NCBI GenBank assembly: GCA_037127315.1
Contig: JBBBDQ010001451.1
Location: forward strand, 1,322,501 to 1,386,500
DNA from: Ascarosepion bandense
Lineage: Eukaryota > Mollusca > Cephalopoda > Sepiida > Sepiidae
Length of the DNA stretch: 64,000 bases
Reading direction: 5' to 3'
The notes below the pieces were generated by a model, which was not told the DNA's origin, did not search any database, and saw nothing but the letters and a program-made list of their open reading frames with translations. Position numbers and translations under genes: made by a program. How positions within the stretch are numbered: the stretch's first letter is position 1; every line of letters starts with the position of its first letter. Below are positions 45,081 to 55,329 of this stretch, piece after piece.

Positions 45081-45200
45081 AACGCTTACAGCATCTGGTA
45101 ACCCCAAGCAGTCACCCATTTAAGTACTGACCAGGCTCAACGTTGCTTGACTTCGATGATCGAGCGAGAACCGTTGTATTCAACGTGATATGGCCGTAAG
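45081..45200 (-). rRNA. 5S rRNA-like SINE head, proximal copy (pseudogene)
   Basis: 120 bases, minus strand, same landmarks as 15501-15620 ('gttgagcctggtcagtactt'), with changes such as 'ctgcttggggttacc' for the usual 'cgcttgggaatacc'. Confidence 0.85.
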
Positions 45201-45206
45201 CCAATA

Positions 45207-45326
45207 AACGCTTACAGCACCTGGTATTCCCAAGAGGTCACCCATATAAGTACTGACCAGGCTCAACGTTGCTTAACTTCAATGATCGAACGAGAACCGG
45301 TGTATTAAACGTGATATGGCCGAAAG
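45207..45326 (-). rRNA. 5S rRNA-like SINE head, distal copy (pseudogene)
   Basis: Second 120-base 5S-like unit directly upstream of the first (6-base spacer), making a head-to-tail 5S dimer in one SINE. It has 'ggccatatcacgttt' near the 5' end and 'gacctcttgggaatacc' near the 3' end. Confidence 0.85.
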
Positions 45327-45445
45327 CCAACTTCTGAGTTGACAGACTACTGCTGGAAAATCTTCTACACATTCAGTTATGTCGCTTTAGAGATATGATG
45401 ACCCAAGCGTGTATCACGAATTGAACTTAACTGACTGACTTACTA
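45327..45445 (+). repeat. SINE, right part of the interrupted copy
   Basis: Resumes the outer SINE ('agactactgctggaaaatct', 'gagatatgatgacccaagcg', 'cttaactgactgact'). Confidence 0.8.
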
Positions 45446-46794
45446 ATATTTCGTTTCCTAAAATGTTCAACTTTTTCTCAATATCGATTTCGGAGAAAGA
45501 TAGATATAATGACATACCAGACTTTCTTTCATCTTGCAAGTGGTAATCATTTTTTATTAAAATTTATTAAATTATACCACTAGCAACACTTTACAAACAT
45601 ACATTTTTTGAGCTTTATTGAATTAACATTATAAAGTTTAAGGACAAATTTCCGATATGTTCTGATTTGATGTTGCATAATTTTATTTACTGAAGCATCA
45701 TAATCAGAGATTTTTCTTTATAAAAAAAGATAATTCATCAATAAAACACCAGAAGACGTTTTAACTGAAAAAGGTATCCACAAATGGACAAATGAAATAA
45801 AACATTCTTTATAAAATTTATCCATGAAAAAGTGTTGAATGTTTGTTTTAAATTAGATAAATTTCTGAATTTCGGTAAATTTTTAAATACCATGTGTATC
45901 ATTTTTGCTTTTATTCAGAAAAAAAGAAGTATTTTGACTTATATATTAATAAATATTTTACATTTTTCACTTGCATTTTTTATGTTTCTGTGGTGTTTAT
46001 CTAATAAACTTCAATTATATCAGTTTACTTCTCTGTCTTAGTTTTCGTGATCCATTCCTTGTTAATGTCACCATACAGATTTCTCAGTTTTAAAACTTAA
46101 TCGATATTAAGTTATTGGTTAATGGCTGGTATGATGAGATATCATTTAGAGGCGGTCTATTGTTCTTTTTTGTAAATTGTTCCCACATTTCGGCCCTTGT
46201 CTCACTCAGCTTGCATCAGATGCTTATCGATTTGTGTAGTAATCAGATAATTTTTAACTTACCACTTCATTATTTGTCTATACTTCTGAGATGAGGTATT
46301 AATTATATTTACGCTGTTCGGATTTTGGCCCTCATCTTTATTGCTATTTTGACTACGTTTCGGCCGTTAAACGTTCTTGCCTTATTCAGGTGTTCGGTAT
46401 TTTGAACCGAACACTTTATTTCTATCACTAGAGTTTATTCCAGGTAAGATGTCATTTCCGAGGACACGTTTTGAAGAAACATGGCCCAGTAAAAATAGGC
46501 ATTGGTTAGCGATGACACTTGATATATCCCAGTGATGATATACCCCAGGGATCGAAATAAAGGGTCCGTTTCAAAATTCCTAAAGCTTAAAGAAGGCCAG
46601 AGCGTACAACGGTCAAAATGTCGTAAACATGTCAATAAAGATGATGACGACTTTCCGAACAATGTAAATAGTGAGTAATTCATTTAATCTTTTTTTCCTC
46701 TATCTAATGGCAGCGAACGTAAACATCCTGTTTCAACCGGTTGTTGCTGTTGAGGTTCATTTTTCTCCACACTTTACTGTCACTAATAAAATTT
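45446..46794. other. AT-rich region with two hammerhead-like relics
   Basis: Mostly unassigned. Near 46347-46386 the minus strand has CTGAATA, a GGC...GCC stem and GAAAC (hammerhead-like with G8 changed). Near 46190-46230 there is a weaker CTGAGTGA...GAAA. No gene recognised; the ORF at 46435-46683 (minus) has no motif. Confidence 0.45.
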
Positions 46795-46925
46795 GTCTTT
46801 ATGTTATCTATGTTACTTATGTAACATAGATAACATCATGTTACTTATACACCGGTTCTCGTTCGATCATCATAGATAACATCATGTTACTTATGTAACA
46901 TAGATAACATCATGTTTTTTTTGTT
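46795..46925. repeat. Repeated palindrome enclosing a 5S rRNA scrap
   Basis: 'atgttatctatgttacttat' and 'gtaacatagataacat' form perfect hairpins occurring twice. Between them at about 46848-46873, 'acaccggttctcgttcgatc' is a plus-strand piece of the 5S head. Confidence 0.85.
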
Positions 46926-47598
46926 ATGTTATTTTCTACAAATACTTTCAACGGCTTCTGCTCCGATGAACTTAGCTCACTGGTGTCCCCTATATACGAA
47001 TTAACTCGAACCAACAGATTAGCAACTAGGTCCCACCCTTATACCGTGAAACCAATAAAATGTAAACGCAAATTCTACTCCACAGCTTCTTTTTACGCAC
47101 TTCCCGCCTGTGGAATTCCCTTTCATTTATTTGCTTCCCCGTCAGCTACAATCTCCAAGAATTTAAAAGTCAATATTCATTTCCTATCTCTCTAACCTGC
47201 ATCCTCTCTCTCTCATGCTTCTTTCTCCGTCCACTCTACTCTCATCGGTATTCTCATCCTTCTCTTACCCACTCCCTGACACCCCCTATAACCTGTCACT
47301 CTTTCTCATAACTTTCTTCCTACGTAACCTCCTGTAAAACAGTGTCAGTAACATGCCTTGCTTGGGGCGATATGATTATAAAAAATAAAGTCATCTCCTA
47401 TCTCACTAGCCTGCAACCTCTCTCTCATACTCTTTTCACCGTTCACTCTACTCTCATCAATATTCTCATCCTTCTCTTACCCACTTCCTGACACTCTCAA
47501 TAACCTGTGACTCTTTCTCATAACTTTCCTCCTATGTAACCCCCTTCAAAATATTGGCAGTAAAATACCTTGTTTTGGGCGATATGATTATAAAAAAG

Positions 47599-47600
<2 letters not shown>
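46926..47600 (+). pseudogene. LINE-B C-terminus with duplicated 3' UTR
   Basis: Plus-strand ORF pieces GFCSDELSSLV, TRTNRLATRSHPYTVKPIKC, then frameshifted CGIPFH. The 3' UTR ends 'ccttgcttggggcgatatga' at about 47370 and is repeated, decayed, at 47395-47600. The second copy runs into the GATA tract. Confidence 0.8.

Positions 47601-47645
<45 letters not shown>
47601..47645. repeat. (GATA)n microsatellite
   Basis: Eleven GATA units interrupted by the LTR at 47646 and continued from 48229. Confidence 0.95.
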
Positions 47646-48228
47646 TGTTATGTCGCCAAGTATAAATGAATAACTCAACAACAGAATCAAAATATAAGTT
47701 GTATTCCGCGGAAAGATGGTTAGTAGGTACAGAAGTGATTAGTAATATTTACAATAGAAAAGATACAATAGTCCAATCCGTCGTAAGACGTGTATATACG
47801 TGATTACTTCCGGTACGCCACCGGAAGTGTGTCTAACTCTCGCACTGACTCTCAAGTGACTCTATACGACTTTGTACGACTCTCCACGACTCTCTACGAC
47901 TCATTATTTAGTCGTCCCTCCCAGTAAGGGCAACATGTGACACATGGTCAGTTTTTATAACTGTGATTTCCGGGCTATATGGACCGGCCAAAAAATGTCT
48001 GTCTATTTTTGCCCATTCCTGCTTCTACCCTTCGGCGGAACCACGACTGGGTTATTGCTCTCTGCTCAGAAGCAGAGAGCGCCCTCTACCCGAAGGCAGA
48101 GACTGACAGTGTCATAGAGTCGTCAGTCTAGTGACTCTCTACGACTCTCCTTGTAGAGAATCCACCATTGCTATATTTAGCAATGGGAACAGTCAGTTAT
48201 GTAGTAAGATAGGAGTGGCGCCCTAACA
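47646..48228. mobile_element. Solo LTR inside a GATA array (TSD GATAG)
   Basis: A 583-bp block starting TGTTATGTCGCCA and ending TGGCGCCCTAACA; the ends are imperfect inverted repeats. GATAG occurs on both sides, though in a GATA array this cannot be distinguished from the array itself. It contains short 'gactctctacgactct'-type repeats and 'gacacatggtca'/'aaaaaatgtctgtctatttt', shared with 51485-51605. Orientation not determined. Confidence 0.75.
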
Positions 48229-48257
48229 GATAGATAGATATGACCTGACTATGATGG

Positions 48258-48311
<54 letters not shown>
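48229..48311. repeat. (GATA)n microsatellite, continued
   Basis: Two GATA blocks around 'tgacctgactatgatgga'. Confidence 0.95.
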
Positions 48312-48312
<1 letters not shown>

Positions 48313-48425
48313 ATCTCCAAGAATTTAAATGTAAAGTAAAAAATCATCTGCTATCTCACTATCCTATTTCCCATGCTCCTAGAAATTTCAAGTATACCTT
48401 CCTCGTATAAATTGTCCTGTTTCTT
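48312..48425 (+). mobile_element. LINE-B fragment
   Basis: 'aatctccaagaatttaaatg' matches the NLQ(E/K)FK coding end of LINE-B, followed by a decayed 3' UTR. Confidence 0.6.
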
Positions 48426-48647
48426 TCAATTTTCCTCCTAACTATTATGTCGTTGCTCACAATTTCGGATTATGCTCTTCTCAGTTTCTACATTTGTGTT
48501 GCTTCATGTTTCTTTATGATCGTCGTTGGAGCGATTATCTAGGATTCGCTACCGATAATCCATAACTATGTGGACCGATAATCCATAATTATCCTGCACA
48601 TTTTTCTTTATTTTCTAACAAGTTGTTTATATTTATATTAATACGAG

Positions 48648-49464
48648 GGACCTGAAAGACACTACAACCACCATTAAATGTGTTGTTTTTATTTTCTTCT
48701 TTTTTACTTTCTTTCAGTGCAATCTTATCGATTACATCCTAAATTTTCTGATTGACAAAAAATTTTTTTGAAAAATTTAAATATTTCAACAATTTTATAA
48801 GGGCTCAGTTTTTCATACAACGTTATAGTAAATTGATCCTCCATTTTGGAACCACTCGCTTGTACCACATTACCATCACCTGTCAGTCAGTCAGTTAAAT
48901 GCCGTACTTTTTTCAGTGCAATCTTATCGATTACATCCTAATCTTTTAGATTGATAAAAAAAATTGTAAAAATTTCAACATTTAAAAGTTTTAGGCTTGG
49001 GGCTCCGTTTTTCATACAACCTTATAGTAAATCGATACTGTGCAATTAACTTTATTGCTCGCGCATATTCAACAACTGAATCTTTTGCGAAATTTTTTAA
49101 TAAAGCCATTCTTAAAGTTTCCGAGGAAGATGCCATCGTAAGAACTGAAGAAAACTTGAAAAACTGAAGTAAAGACAAAAACTTGAAAAACTGAAGAAAA
49201 GACAAAAACACGAACAACAACTCGTCCCAAAACAACCAAAACAAAGCGACCCCAACGCGAGTGGTTCCATAATGGATGATCGATTTACTATAATGTTGTA
49301 TGAGAAAGTAAGATCCCACCCCTAAAATTGTTTAAATATTGAAATTTTTCAAATTTGTTTGATAATCGGAAACTTTATGTAATAACGGATAAGACTGCTC
49401 TGAAAAAAGTAAAAAAAGATGAAAGACAACAAATTTAAAGGTGGTGGTAGTCTCCTTCAGGTCC
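48648..49464. mobile_element. TIR (MITE-like) DNA element, long inverted ends
   Basis: Starts GGACCTGAAAGACACTAC and ends with the complement (gtagtctccttcaggtcc). Similarity of the arms extends about 220 bp (48648-48870 and 49255-49464). A partial third copy of the arm lies at 48908-49036, after a SINE 3'-end scrap at 48885-48905. No clear target duplication. The internal ORF at 48975-49319 (minus) spans the arm and is not recognised. Confidence 0.7.
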
Positions 49465-49482
49465 GCCCTTATTAAGTTAAGT

Positions 49483-49769
49483 GCCATAACTGATATAGGC
49501 TTGGGCGATCATGTCTCGAAAGAGACATGACTGAATGGGCAGAAGATTATCCCGCAGTAGGTTGCCATTGCTTTCTGCGGTAGACTGGTTGCCGACCAAG
49601 GCTATAGAACCCAATCTGTCCTGCTATTTAACCCATAACTGGAAGGAAGAGACGGATTAATACCTTTCCCAAGGGTATTTGTGCATAAGTGAATACAATG
49701 GATTCAACTGGAATTCGAACTCGGCTCCCCGGCTTCTTGTTCCGAGCCGATATTCACTGTACCACAACT
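49483..49769 (-). repeat. Full-length SINE
   Basis: Minus strand, all landmarks present from 'gtggtacagtgaatatcggc' (head) through GAGTTCGAATTCC to the 'catgtctctttcgagacatg' stem and the 3' end. Sits 18 bp from the TIR element. Confidence 0.9.
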
Positions 49770-50149
49770 AATTTTTGGAAGGCATCTTTGGCTATCCCAT
49801 GCCATCAGATTTCAGTGAAGCCATTGCGTTGTTAGATTATTTTTATTCCATTCTCTATGTCTAGAGGCGGTAACTCGTTTGATTTTTATTTAGTACTGCT
49901 CATTTACTGATCGCCCCCTGTTTCCAATGAGTCCAGAGATTATACTCTGATCCAAGATTGGAAGTTGTAGAGCTCGTATTTACAAAGTAAAATAAAATTT
50001 GTAATAACGATGGTAACGCTGTAAGAAATAAAATCAAAACGTGAAAAACATTTTAGGAAATAATAAAAAAAAGACTTGTTCAACAAAATATTGATTCACT
50101 CACACAGAAAAAGATGGTCTCTTTATCTTTTTCTCTCTCTCTCCCACCG

Positions 50150-50187
<38 letters not shown>

Positions 50188-50734
50188 AACACACATACAC
50201 ACACTCACAAACACACACACACTCATATTTCTCTGCTTATAAAGATTTTTCTGATTCAGAATTGCTTGACTGAAAAGATATCCACATTACGAGATTTTTT
50301 CATTAAAATTGCAATTTCCTTAAAGAATCAAAGAATAACATGTTTTACCCAGTTTCAATAATGGTTTGAATTTTACTATAATTCTAAAATTCCTGTGTAT
50401 GTCATAATCAAAATTGTTTGTATAATTTATCACGAGACATTCAAGCACAGAAAACTTTTCCTATAAAATGGAACAGTATTTTTGTTTTTGTTTTTTGTCG
50501 AAGAGTTTCGAATCATTTAGAAATCCCGTCATCAAAAGTAACATTAATTCTGTTAGATTATCCGAAATTATCTGTTCCGTTAAGAAGCGAATAATAATTT
50601 ACTTAGGTCATTATTTGAACGGTAATTTATAATTTATTTCAAGCCTGTACCATTGGAGAATTTTTTTCTATCAACATAACAATTATAGTAATTTAGAGAA
50701 TTTGTACATATTTAAAAACGTAACTTAAATACAT
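49770..50734. other. Unassigned, with CT and CA microsatellites
   Basis: 'ctctctctctc' and CA runs at about 50135-50225; otherwise nothing recognised. Confidence 0.5.
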
Positions 50735-50835
50735 ATCAGTCAGTTGGGCGATACTGTCTCGATAAAGACAGAACTGATAGGACAGAAGATTTTTTCTGAA
50801 GTAGTTTGCAATTACCTTCTTCAGTAAGTCCATAT
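50735..50835 (-). repeat. SINE 3'-half fragment
   Basis: 'cagtcagttgggcgatactg', 'gacagaagatttt' and 'gtagtttgcaattaccttct' follow the SINE 3' half on the minus strand. Confidence 0.7.
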
Positions 50836-51349
50836 TATATCATTTATACCCGCGCTAACGCTATGCTATAGGCCCGTAAATGATTTTTAAATTCAGCACC
50901 ATTATTGCATTCTCTCCTAGACGCATGGTGAATACAAAGTTTGTTTTAGCCATGTTGTATAAGTCACGCCAACAAACTTACAAAATTGTCACAAAACTCG
51001 CACAAGTGATAATGTACAGGTCTTTCTCGTAGGGCTACGTACATACAAGTCTTTTATCTCACCCCACTGGTGCGATGTCAGGAGACTGGATAAACCAGAC
51101 ACCAAGAAGGTGACATTTCCAAAAATACTGCATGAGTGTCCTAATACCTCTCGGACAGATTCTACATGTGCCTTCCTAATGACTTGCTTTTGTTTTTCTA
51201 CTCAAAATTGTGGCAGCCTTCCTGTTGTTGATTCTTGTTTAGAAAACAACACAATATAATAATAACAAAAACAGATATCAGAGGAAAAATATGAATATAT
51301 TGAATAAAAGATATACAACCTGTTCACGGTTAGTAGATTCAGTAATAAT
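50836..51349. other. Unassigned region
   Basis: Nothing recognised. Confidence 0.4.
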
Positions 51350-51655
51350 TGTTAGTAGGAGTCAAATATATATAAGAAGTAAGTCCGGGTAATAGTCTAT
51401 ATTCTTGCTGACCAAAGAGCGGCGGTTCAACTGCTCTGACCAACTGAGGGCTGACAGTGTTATAGTTGAAGAGTCTCAGTAACTCTAACAACAACTGTAT
51501 TTACTAGCCTTCCCACGCAAGGCTGGATGTGACACATGGTCATTTTATAGTGGGTATTCCCGGCCATATAGCCGGGCCAAAAAATGTCTGTCTATTTTTG
51601 CCCAGAGAGCTGACAGTGTTATAGTTGAAGAGTCTCAGCAACTCTAACAACAACA
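51350..51655. repeat. LTR-like fragment related to 47646-48228
   Basis: Shares 'gatgtgacacatggtca' and 'gccaaaaaatgtctgtctat' with the 47.6-kb LTR. Contains a direct duplication, 'gctgacagtgttatagttga' plus 'agagtctcag', at 51451 and 51610. Complete ends and a target duplication were not found. Confidence 0.6.
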
Positions 51656-51855
51656 ACCCGTTCTGTGTATGAAGGATTATTTGTATACTATGGAAGAGTT
51701 CATGGAGTGTGTGAAAGGGGTAACTCATCAACAGTTCCCAAATCAAACTTCTTCAGCCAGAACTATCTCCCAGAACAGTTTCCCAGTTTTCTAAACAAGA
51801 TAGATCCTCCATACGTGTCAGACGACATTCCGAGCGCATTTGGTTACGGTAAAGT
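51656..51855 (+). CDS. Possible isolated exon, unknown protein
   Basis: An open plus-strand frame of mixed composition (SVYEGLFVYYGRVHGVCERG, SNFFSQNYLPEQFPSFLNKI) followed at about 51850 by 'ttacggtaaagt', which resembles a splice donor. No acceptor is evident upstream and the reading begins beside LTR-like sequence. Function unknown; could be chance. Confidence 0.2.
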
Positions 51856-51964
51856 TTCTATATACTGACTATATTTACGCACTCTAAGATTTTTGCCTCT
51901 AGTGTACAAGACTGTTAATTGATATCCTAGATTCGTCTCAGTCACTGCTGCTGAAAAGCCTCTA

Positions 51965-52007
51965 AGATATTAGTATATCTTTCGTCCATAAGTGGTCCCG
52001 TCTTCAG
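51965..52007 (-). ncRNA. Hammerhead-like relic
   Basis: Minus strand CTGAAGA, then CGGGACC...GGAC, then GAAAG and a perfect AGATAT/ATATCT helix III. Helix II is damaged and helix I absent. Confidence 0.4.
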
Positions 52008-52449
52008 GTGAATATAAAAGGGTTGTTTCGTAGATGCCAATGCTATCTTTAAACGACTGGAGTAAGGCTGTTGTTTACCCTTCGATGGAACAACGATTAG
52101 TAATTCGACGATGGGTCTCAAAACTTGTTATCTTCCCTCTAATAAAATCTTTTTCACGATGATAAAATGATGATTTTCCCATTTAATAAAAAGCTGACCG
52201 TAACAAGAATATAAAAACAAATGTAGAAAGTATATCATTCGTTTACTTATCAAGTGATGTGTCATAGAGTAATATATGTGGGTCCTCTTCAAATGCACTC
52301 AAGTACTTCTGGGGTGCTTGATTTATAAGTTAAAGAAGATTGTTACTTTCGAGGTCATTTTTATGAATCCAATCCCAATGTTTACGATGTTCAGTAGACT
52401 CCTGACAGACACTGGTTTTAAAGACTCCTCTTGACGCCTCTACTCAATA

Positions 52450-52900
52450 AATCTAACGTTAGCCTCGATGACTGCTTCAATACTACATCTGGAATGCTGG
52501 CATTCTAGAATCAGAATCTGCCGTTAGCATCGATGACTGCTTCAATACTAGATCTGGAATGCTGGCATTCTAGAATCAGAATCTGCCGTTAGCATCAATG
52601 ACTGCTTCAATACTAGGTCTGGAAAGATTACGTTCTTGAATCAGAATCTGCCGTTAGCATCGATGACTGCTTCAATATTAGATCTGGAAAGCTTGCATTC
52701 TAGAATCACAGTCTGTCGTTAGCATCGATAACTGCTTCAATACTAGATCTGGAATGCTGACATTCTAAAATCAGAGACTGCCGTTAGCATCTATGACTGC
52801 TTCAATACTAGATCTGGAACGCTGGCATTCTAGAATCAGAATCTACTGTTAGCATCTATGACTGCATTAATAATAGTTCTGGAACACTGACATTCTAAGA
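52450..52900. repeat. 65-bp minisatellite, about 7 copies
   Basis: Unit contains 'gttagcatcgatgactgctt', 'caatactagatctggaatgc' and 'ggcattctagaatcagaatc'. Copies diverge toward the right end. Confidence 0.92.
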
Positions 52901-53344
52901 ATTTTAGCGCTTTGGGACGCTGACATTCAAAAGTTTTTTAACTTTTTGGACTTTTTATTGGTTTTGACAAACTTCAGGGAACTTACATTGTTATGTTAGT
53001 CGTTATTGATTTCCCTTTACGTTTTGCTCCATATGCAATAGTGCAATAGTTTCAAGTCAAAGAAGCTAGGAGCCCACATGTTTGGTTTGACGTGATCGGG
53101 CATATTCTAGGTAACCAATTCTTGGATCTGTTTAGCCTCATAAGAAGACGCAACGTCATGTTAGTAGAGATACATATATCTTTTGCTTGCGCCATCTATC
53201 CTCAGAACACGTCCTTATATTCATTAGTATTTCCTTTTAAGCCCTGCCCTGGAGAAATAAGTGAGGAGGTATGACATTTCTATTGTTGATCTCAACACAT
53301 AAATCGAGCACAGTTGCCGGTGGAACGCTCTCACACTTTCTGCT
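52901..53344. other. Unassigned region
   Basis: Nothing recognised. Confidence 0.4.
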
Positions 53345-54215
53345 TAACCATATGTTGATATTTTCATGTCATTCGTTTGGTTGACATTTTTATAGGTCAT
53401 TCATTTGATTGATACTTTTAAATGTCATTTCTTCCGTTGACATTTTGTGGCGAATTACCTCGTAGATCCAAGAGGACCAGAGTAGCGTAGCCTATAGGTG
53501 CGAAAAATTGCTCACGATGCAAACTCTTCGAGCACCAGCGCTGGAAGGACGAGGCGCATGCGTCAGTAAGTCAGATCGATGCTGGCAGCGCGCCCCATAT
53601 GCAAATTCTCCGGCTCGGCGAGAACGTATAAACAGGCGAGTTCTTGTTGGGTCAAGAGAAGATTATTTCTTGTGCGTTAAGGGTAATTCTCGGAGTGGCG
53701 TGTCAAATCAGAAATCGTTACGAGGGTGTTTCTAGTGTTTATGCTAATGACATACATCTTTTCTGCTACACATTTATATATATTAGTTTTTTCGTTCACG
53801 TTTCCATATGTCATTCCATCCTTTGACATTTTCTGAAGCCATGTCTTTGTTTGACGTTTCCATATATCATATTGTTGACATTTTTAGATGTCATTCCATC
53901 GGTTGACATATTCTTAATTAATTCCTTTGTTAAACGTTTTGATATATCATATCGTTGACATTTTCATATGTCATTCTTTCAGTTGACATTTTCATATGTC
54001 ATTCCTTCGGTTGACATATTCTTACGTCATTCCTTCGTTTAACGTTTCAATATATTATATCGTTGACATTTCCATGTGTCATTCTTTCAGTTGACATTTT
54101 CATATGTCATTCCTTCGGTTGACATATTCTTACGTCATTCCTTCGTTTAACGTTTCAATATATTATATCGTTGACATTTCCATGTGTCATTTTTTCGCTT
54201 GACATTTTTGTAGTG
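53345..54215. repeat. 28-bp minisatellite with 108-bp higher-order unit
   Basis: Basic unit resembles 'ttgacattttcatatgtcat' plus 'tccttcgg'. Right of 53940 four variants form a 108-bp block repeated twice. Interrupted by the solo LTR at 53446-53770. Confidence 0.9.
53446..53770 (+). mobile_element. Solo LTR within the minisatellite (TSD CATTT)
   Basis: A 325-bp, GC-richer block starting TGTGGCGAATTACC and ending TTTTCTGCTACA, flanked by CATTT at 53441-53445 and 53771-53775. TATAAA at 53627-53632 suggests plus orientation. A 73-codon ORF in it is probably incidental. Confidence 0.8.
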
Positions 54216-54960
54216 ATTAAAGCTTTTCTCATTAGAGAAAAACCAATGCCCACCTAGCTCTTGATGATTCAACTTGCGTGAATCACACAGCTATCTTATG
54301 TCTTTGCACACATAAATTGGCGTCTCTATGACTTCTGTGTAAGGTCTTCACATTCAGTTCTTCCGGTAGTGTGTCTTGAATCATTGAACACCTTAGCAAT
54401 TGCATTAATTGATTGTCGTCCTCGGTATGGCGGTAAAATGCATCCGGCAGCAAAGCCTCCGATTGGAAGGCTGTCAGAAGCATGGAACCACCTCTTAATT
54501 GCTGACCACCATGACCCGGAGTAGTAGCACCTGTTAAGCTCAAAGCTGGACAAATAGTTAACCCCACCAAACTGGGGTCCAAGGAATATGAAATTGTGAA
54601 AATAGACTTCCATTGAATTATAAACATAAAAATAGACTTTTACAAAAAAATGTAGTTTTGAAGAAAGATATTACCAACAATACATTTATGAAGGAAAATA
54701 ATTATTACCAGCAAGACGTTTTTGAATACAAACCTTAAAAGACATCTTCAGTTTCCTAAAATAATTTTTTTTTAAATTTTCATCACAGTCTGACTAAATC
54801 AGCCTTCTCACTATAATCGAACATTAAAAAATTACCATTAAACCCCACCTTTTTGGAATTAAATAACTCACAGAGGTGTTGATATGCCGTAAGACAAAAC
54901 TAAAATTCAAATAAATATAAGCGTTTAAAGTCTTTCAGAACGTTTTTTACGTTTGGAGAC

Positions 54961-54963
<3 letters not shown>
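54216..54963. other. Unassigned region with two overlapping minus ORFs
   Basis: Minus ORFs at 54283-54627 and 54326-54613 are less low-complexity than most (for example LGPQFGGVNYLSSFELNR) but match nothing I recognise and lack splice signals. Confidence 0.35.

Positions 54964-54999
<36 letters not shown>
54964..54999. repeat. (TA)n microsatellite
   Basis: About 35 bases of TA, bounding the tRNA-containing foldback repeat. Confidence 0.95.
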
Positions 55000-55004
<5 letters not shown>

Positions 55005-55056
55005 GTTACGGAAATTAACGAATTTTAAAGAAACTTGGTTATAAGCAACCGACAAT

Positions 55057-55316
55057 TTGTAATGAATTATTTTGAACATAGACTCTTTATCCATGGTCGA
55101 GTGTTCAAGACGGTACCAGATCAAATGGTATGCTTCCCCTATGTAATAGGGGTCGCAGGTTCGAATCCTGCTGGATAGCACACATTTTCATAATAAAAAT
55201 GTATCCTAAATAATCAGGCCGATAGATATGAATATAAAAATACTGTTTAATTAAAAACAGAATATCTACTTCAATACGAGTATCAGTAAAAATAATGTTC
55301 AAAATAATTCATTACA
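55057..55316. repeat. Foldback repeat enclosing a tRNA-like sequence
   Basis: 'tgtaatgaattattttgaac' (55059) mirrors 'gttcaaaataattcattaca' (55296). The 55319 side runs into a short TA tract, the other side follows a TA tract at 54964-54999. Confidence 0.85.
55087..55178 (+). tRNA. Type II tRNA-like sequence (Leu-like), probably pseudogene
   Basis: 92 bases. Acceptor TTATCCA/TGGATAG pairs with one wobble. D-arm GTC...GAC, anticodon arm TACCA-GATCAAA-TGGTA, long variable arm CCCCT-ATGTAAT-AGGGG, T-arm GCAGG-TTCGAAT-CCTGC perfect with an intact B box. The anticodon loop reads GATCAAA, so the base at 33 is A, not U, with TCA in the anticodon place; shifting by one gives CAA (Leu). The long variable arm fits Leu or Ser. 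The loop defect and the foldback setting argue against a working gene. Confidence 0.65.
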
Positions 55317-55329
55317 TATATATATATGA

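Noticed and set aside
48215..48232. TGGCGCCC as a tRNA-Lys primer-binding site
   Set aside because: The sequence mirrors the LTR's own 5' end (TGTTATGTCGCCA) and is followed at once by GATA repeats, so it is the LTR end and not a PBS.
54283..54627. Possible protein-coding gene
   Set aside because: Two overlapping minus frames are both open, no motif is recognised and no splice or polyadenylation context was found.
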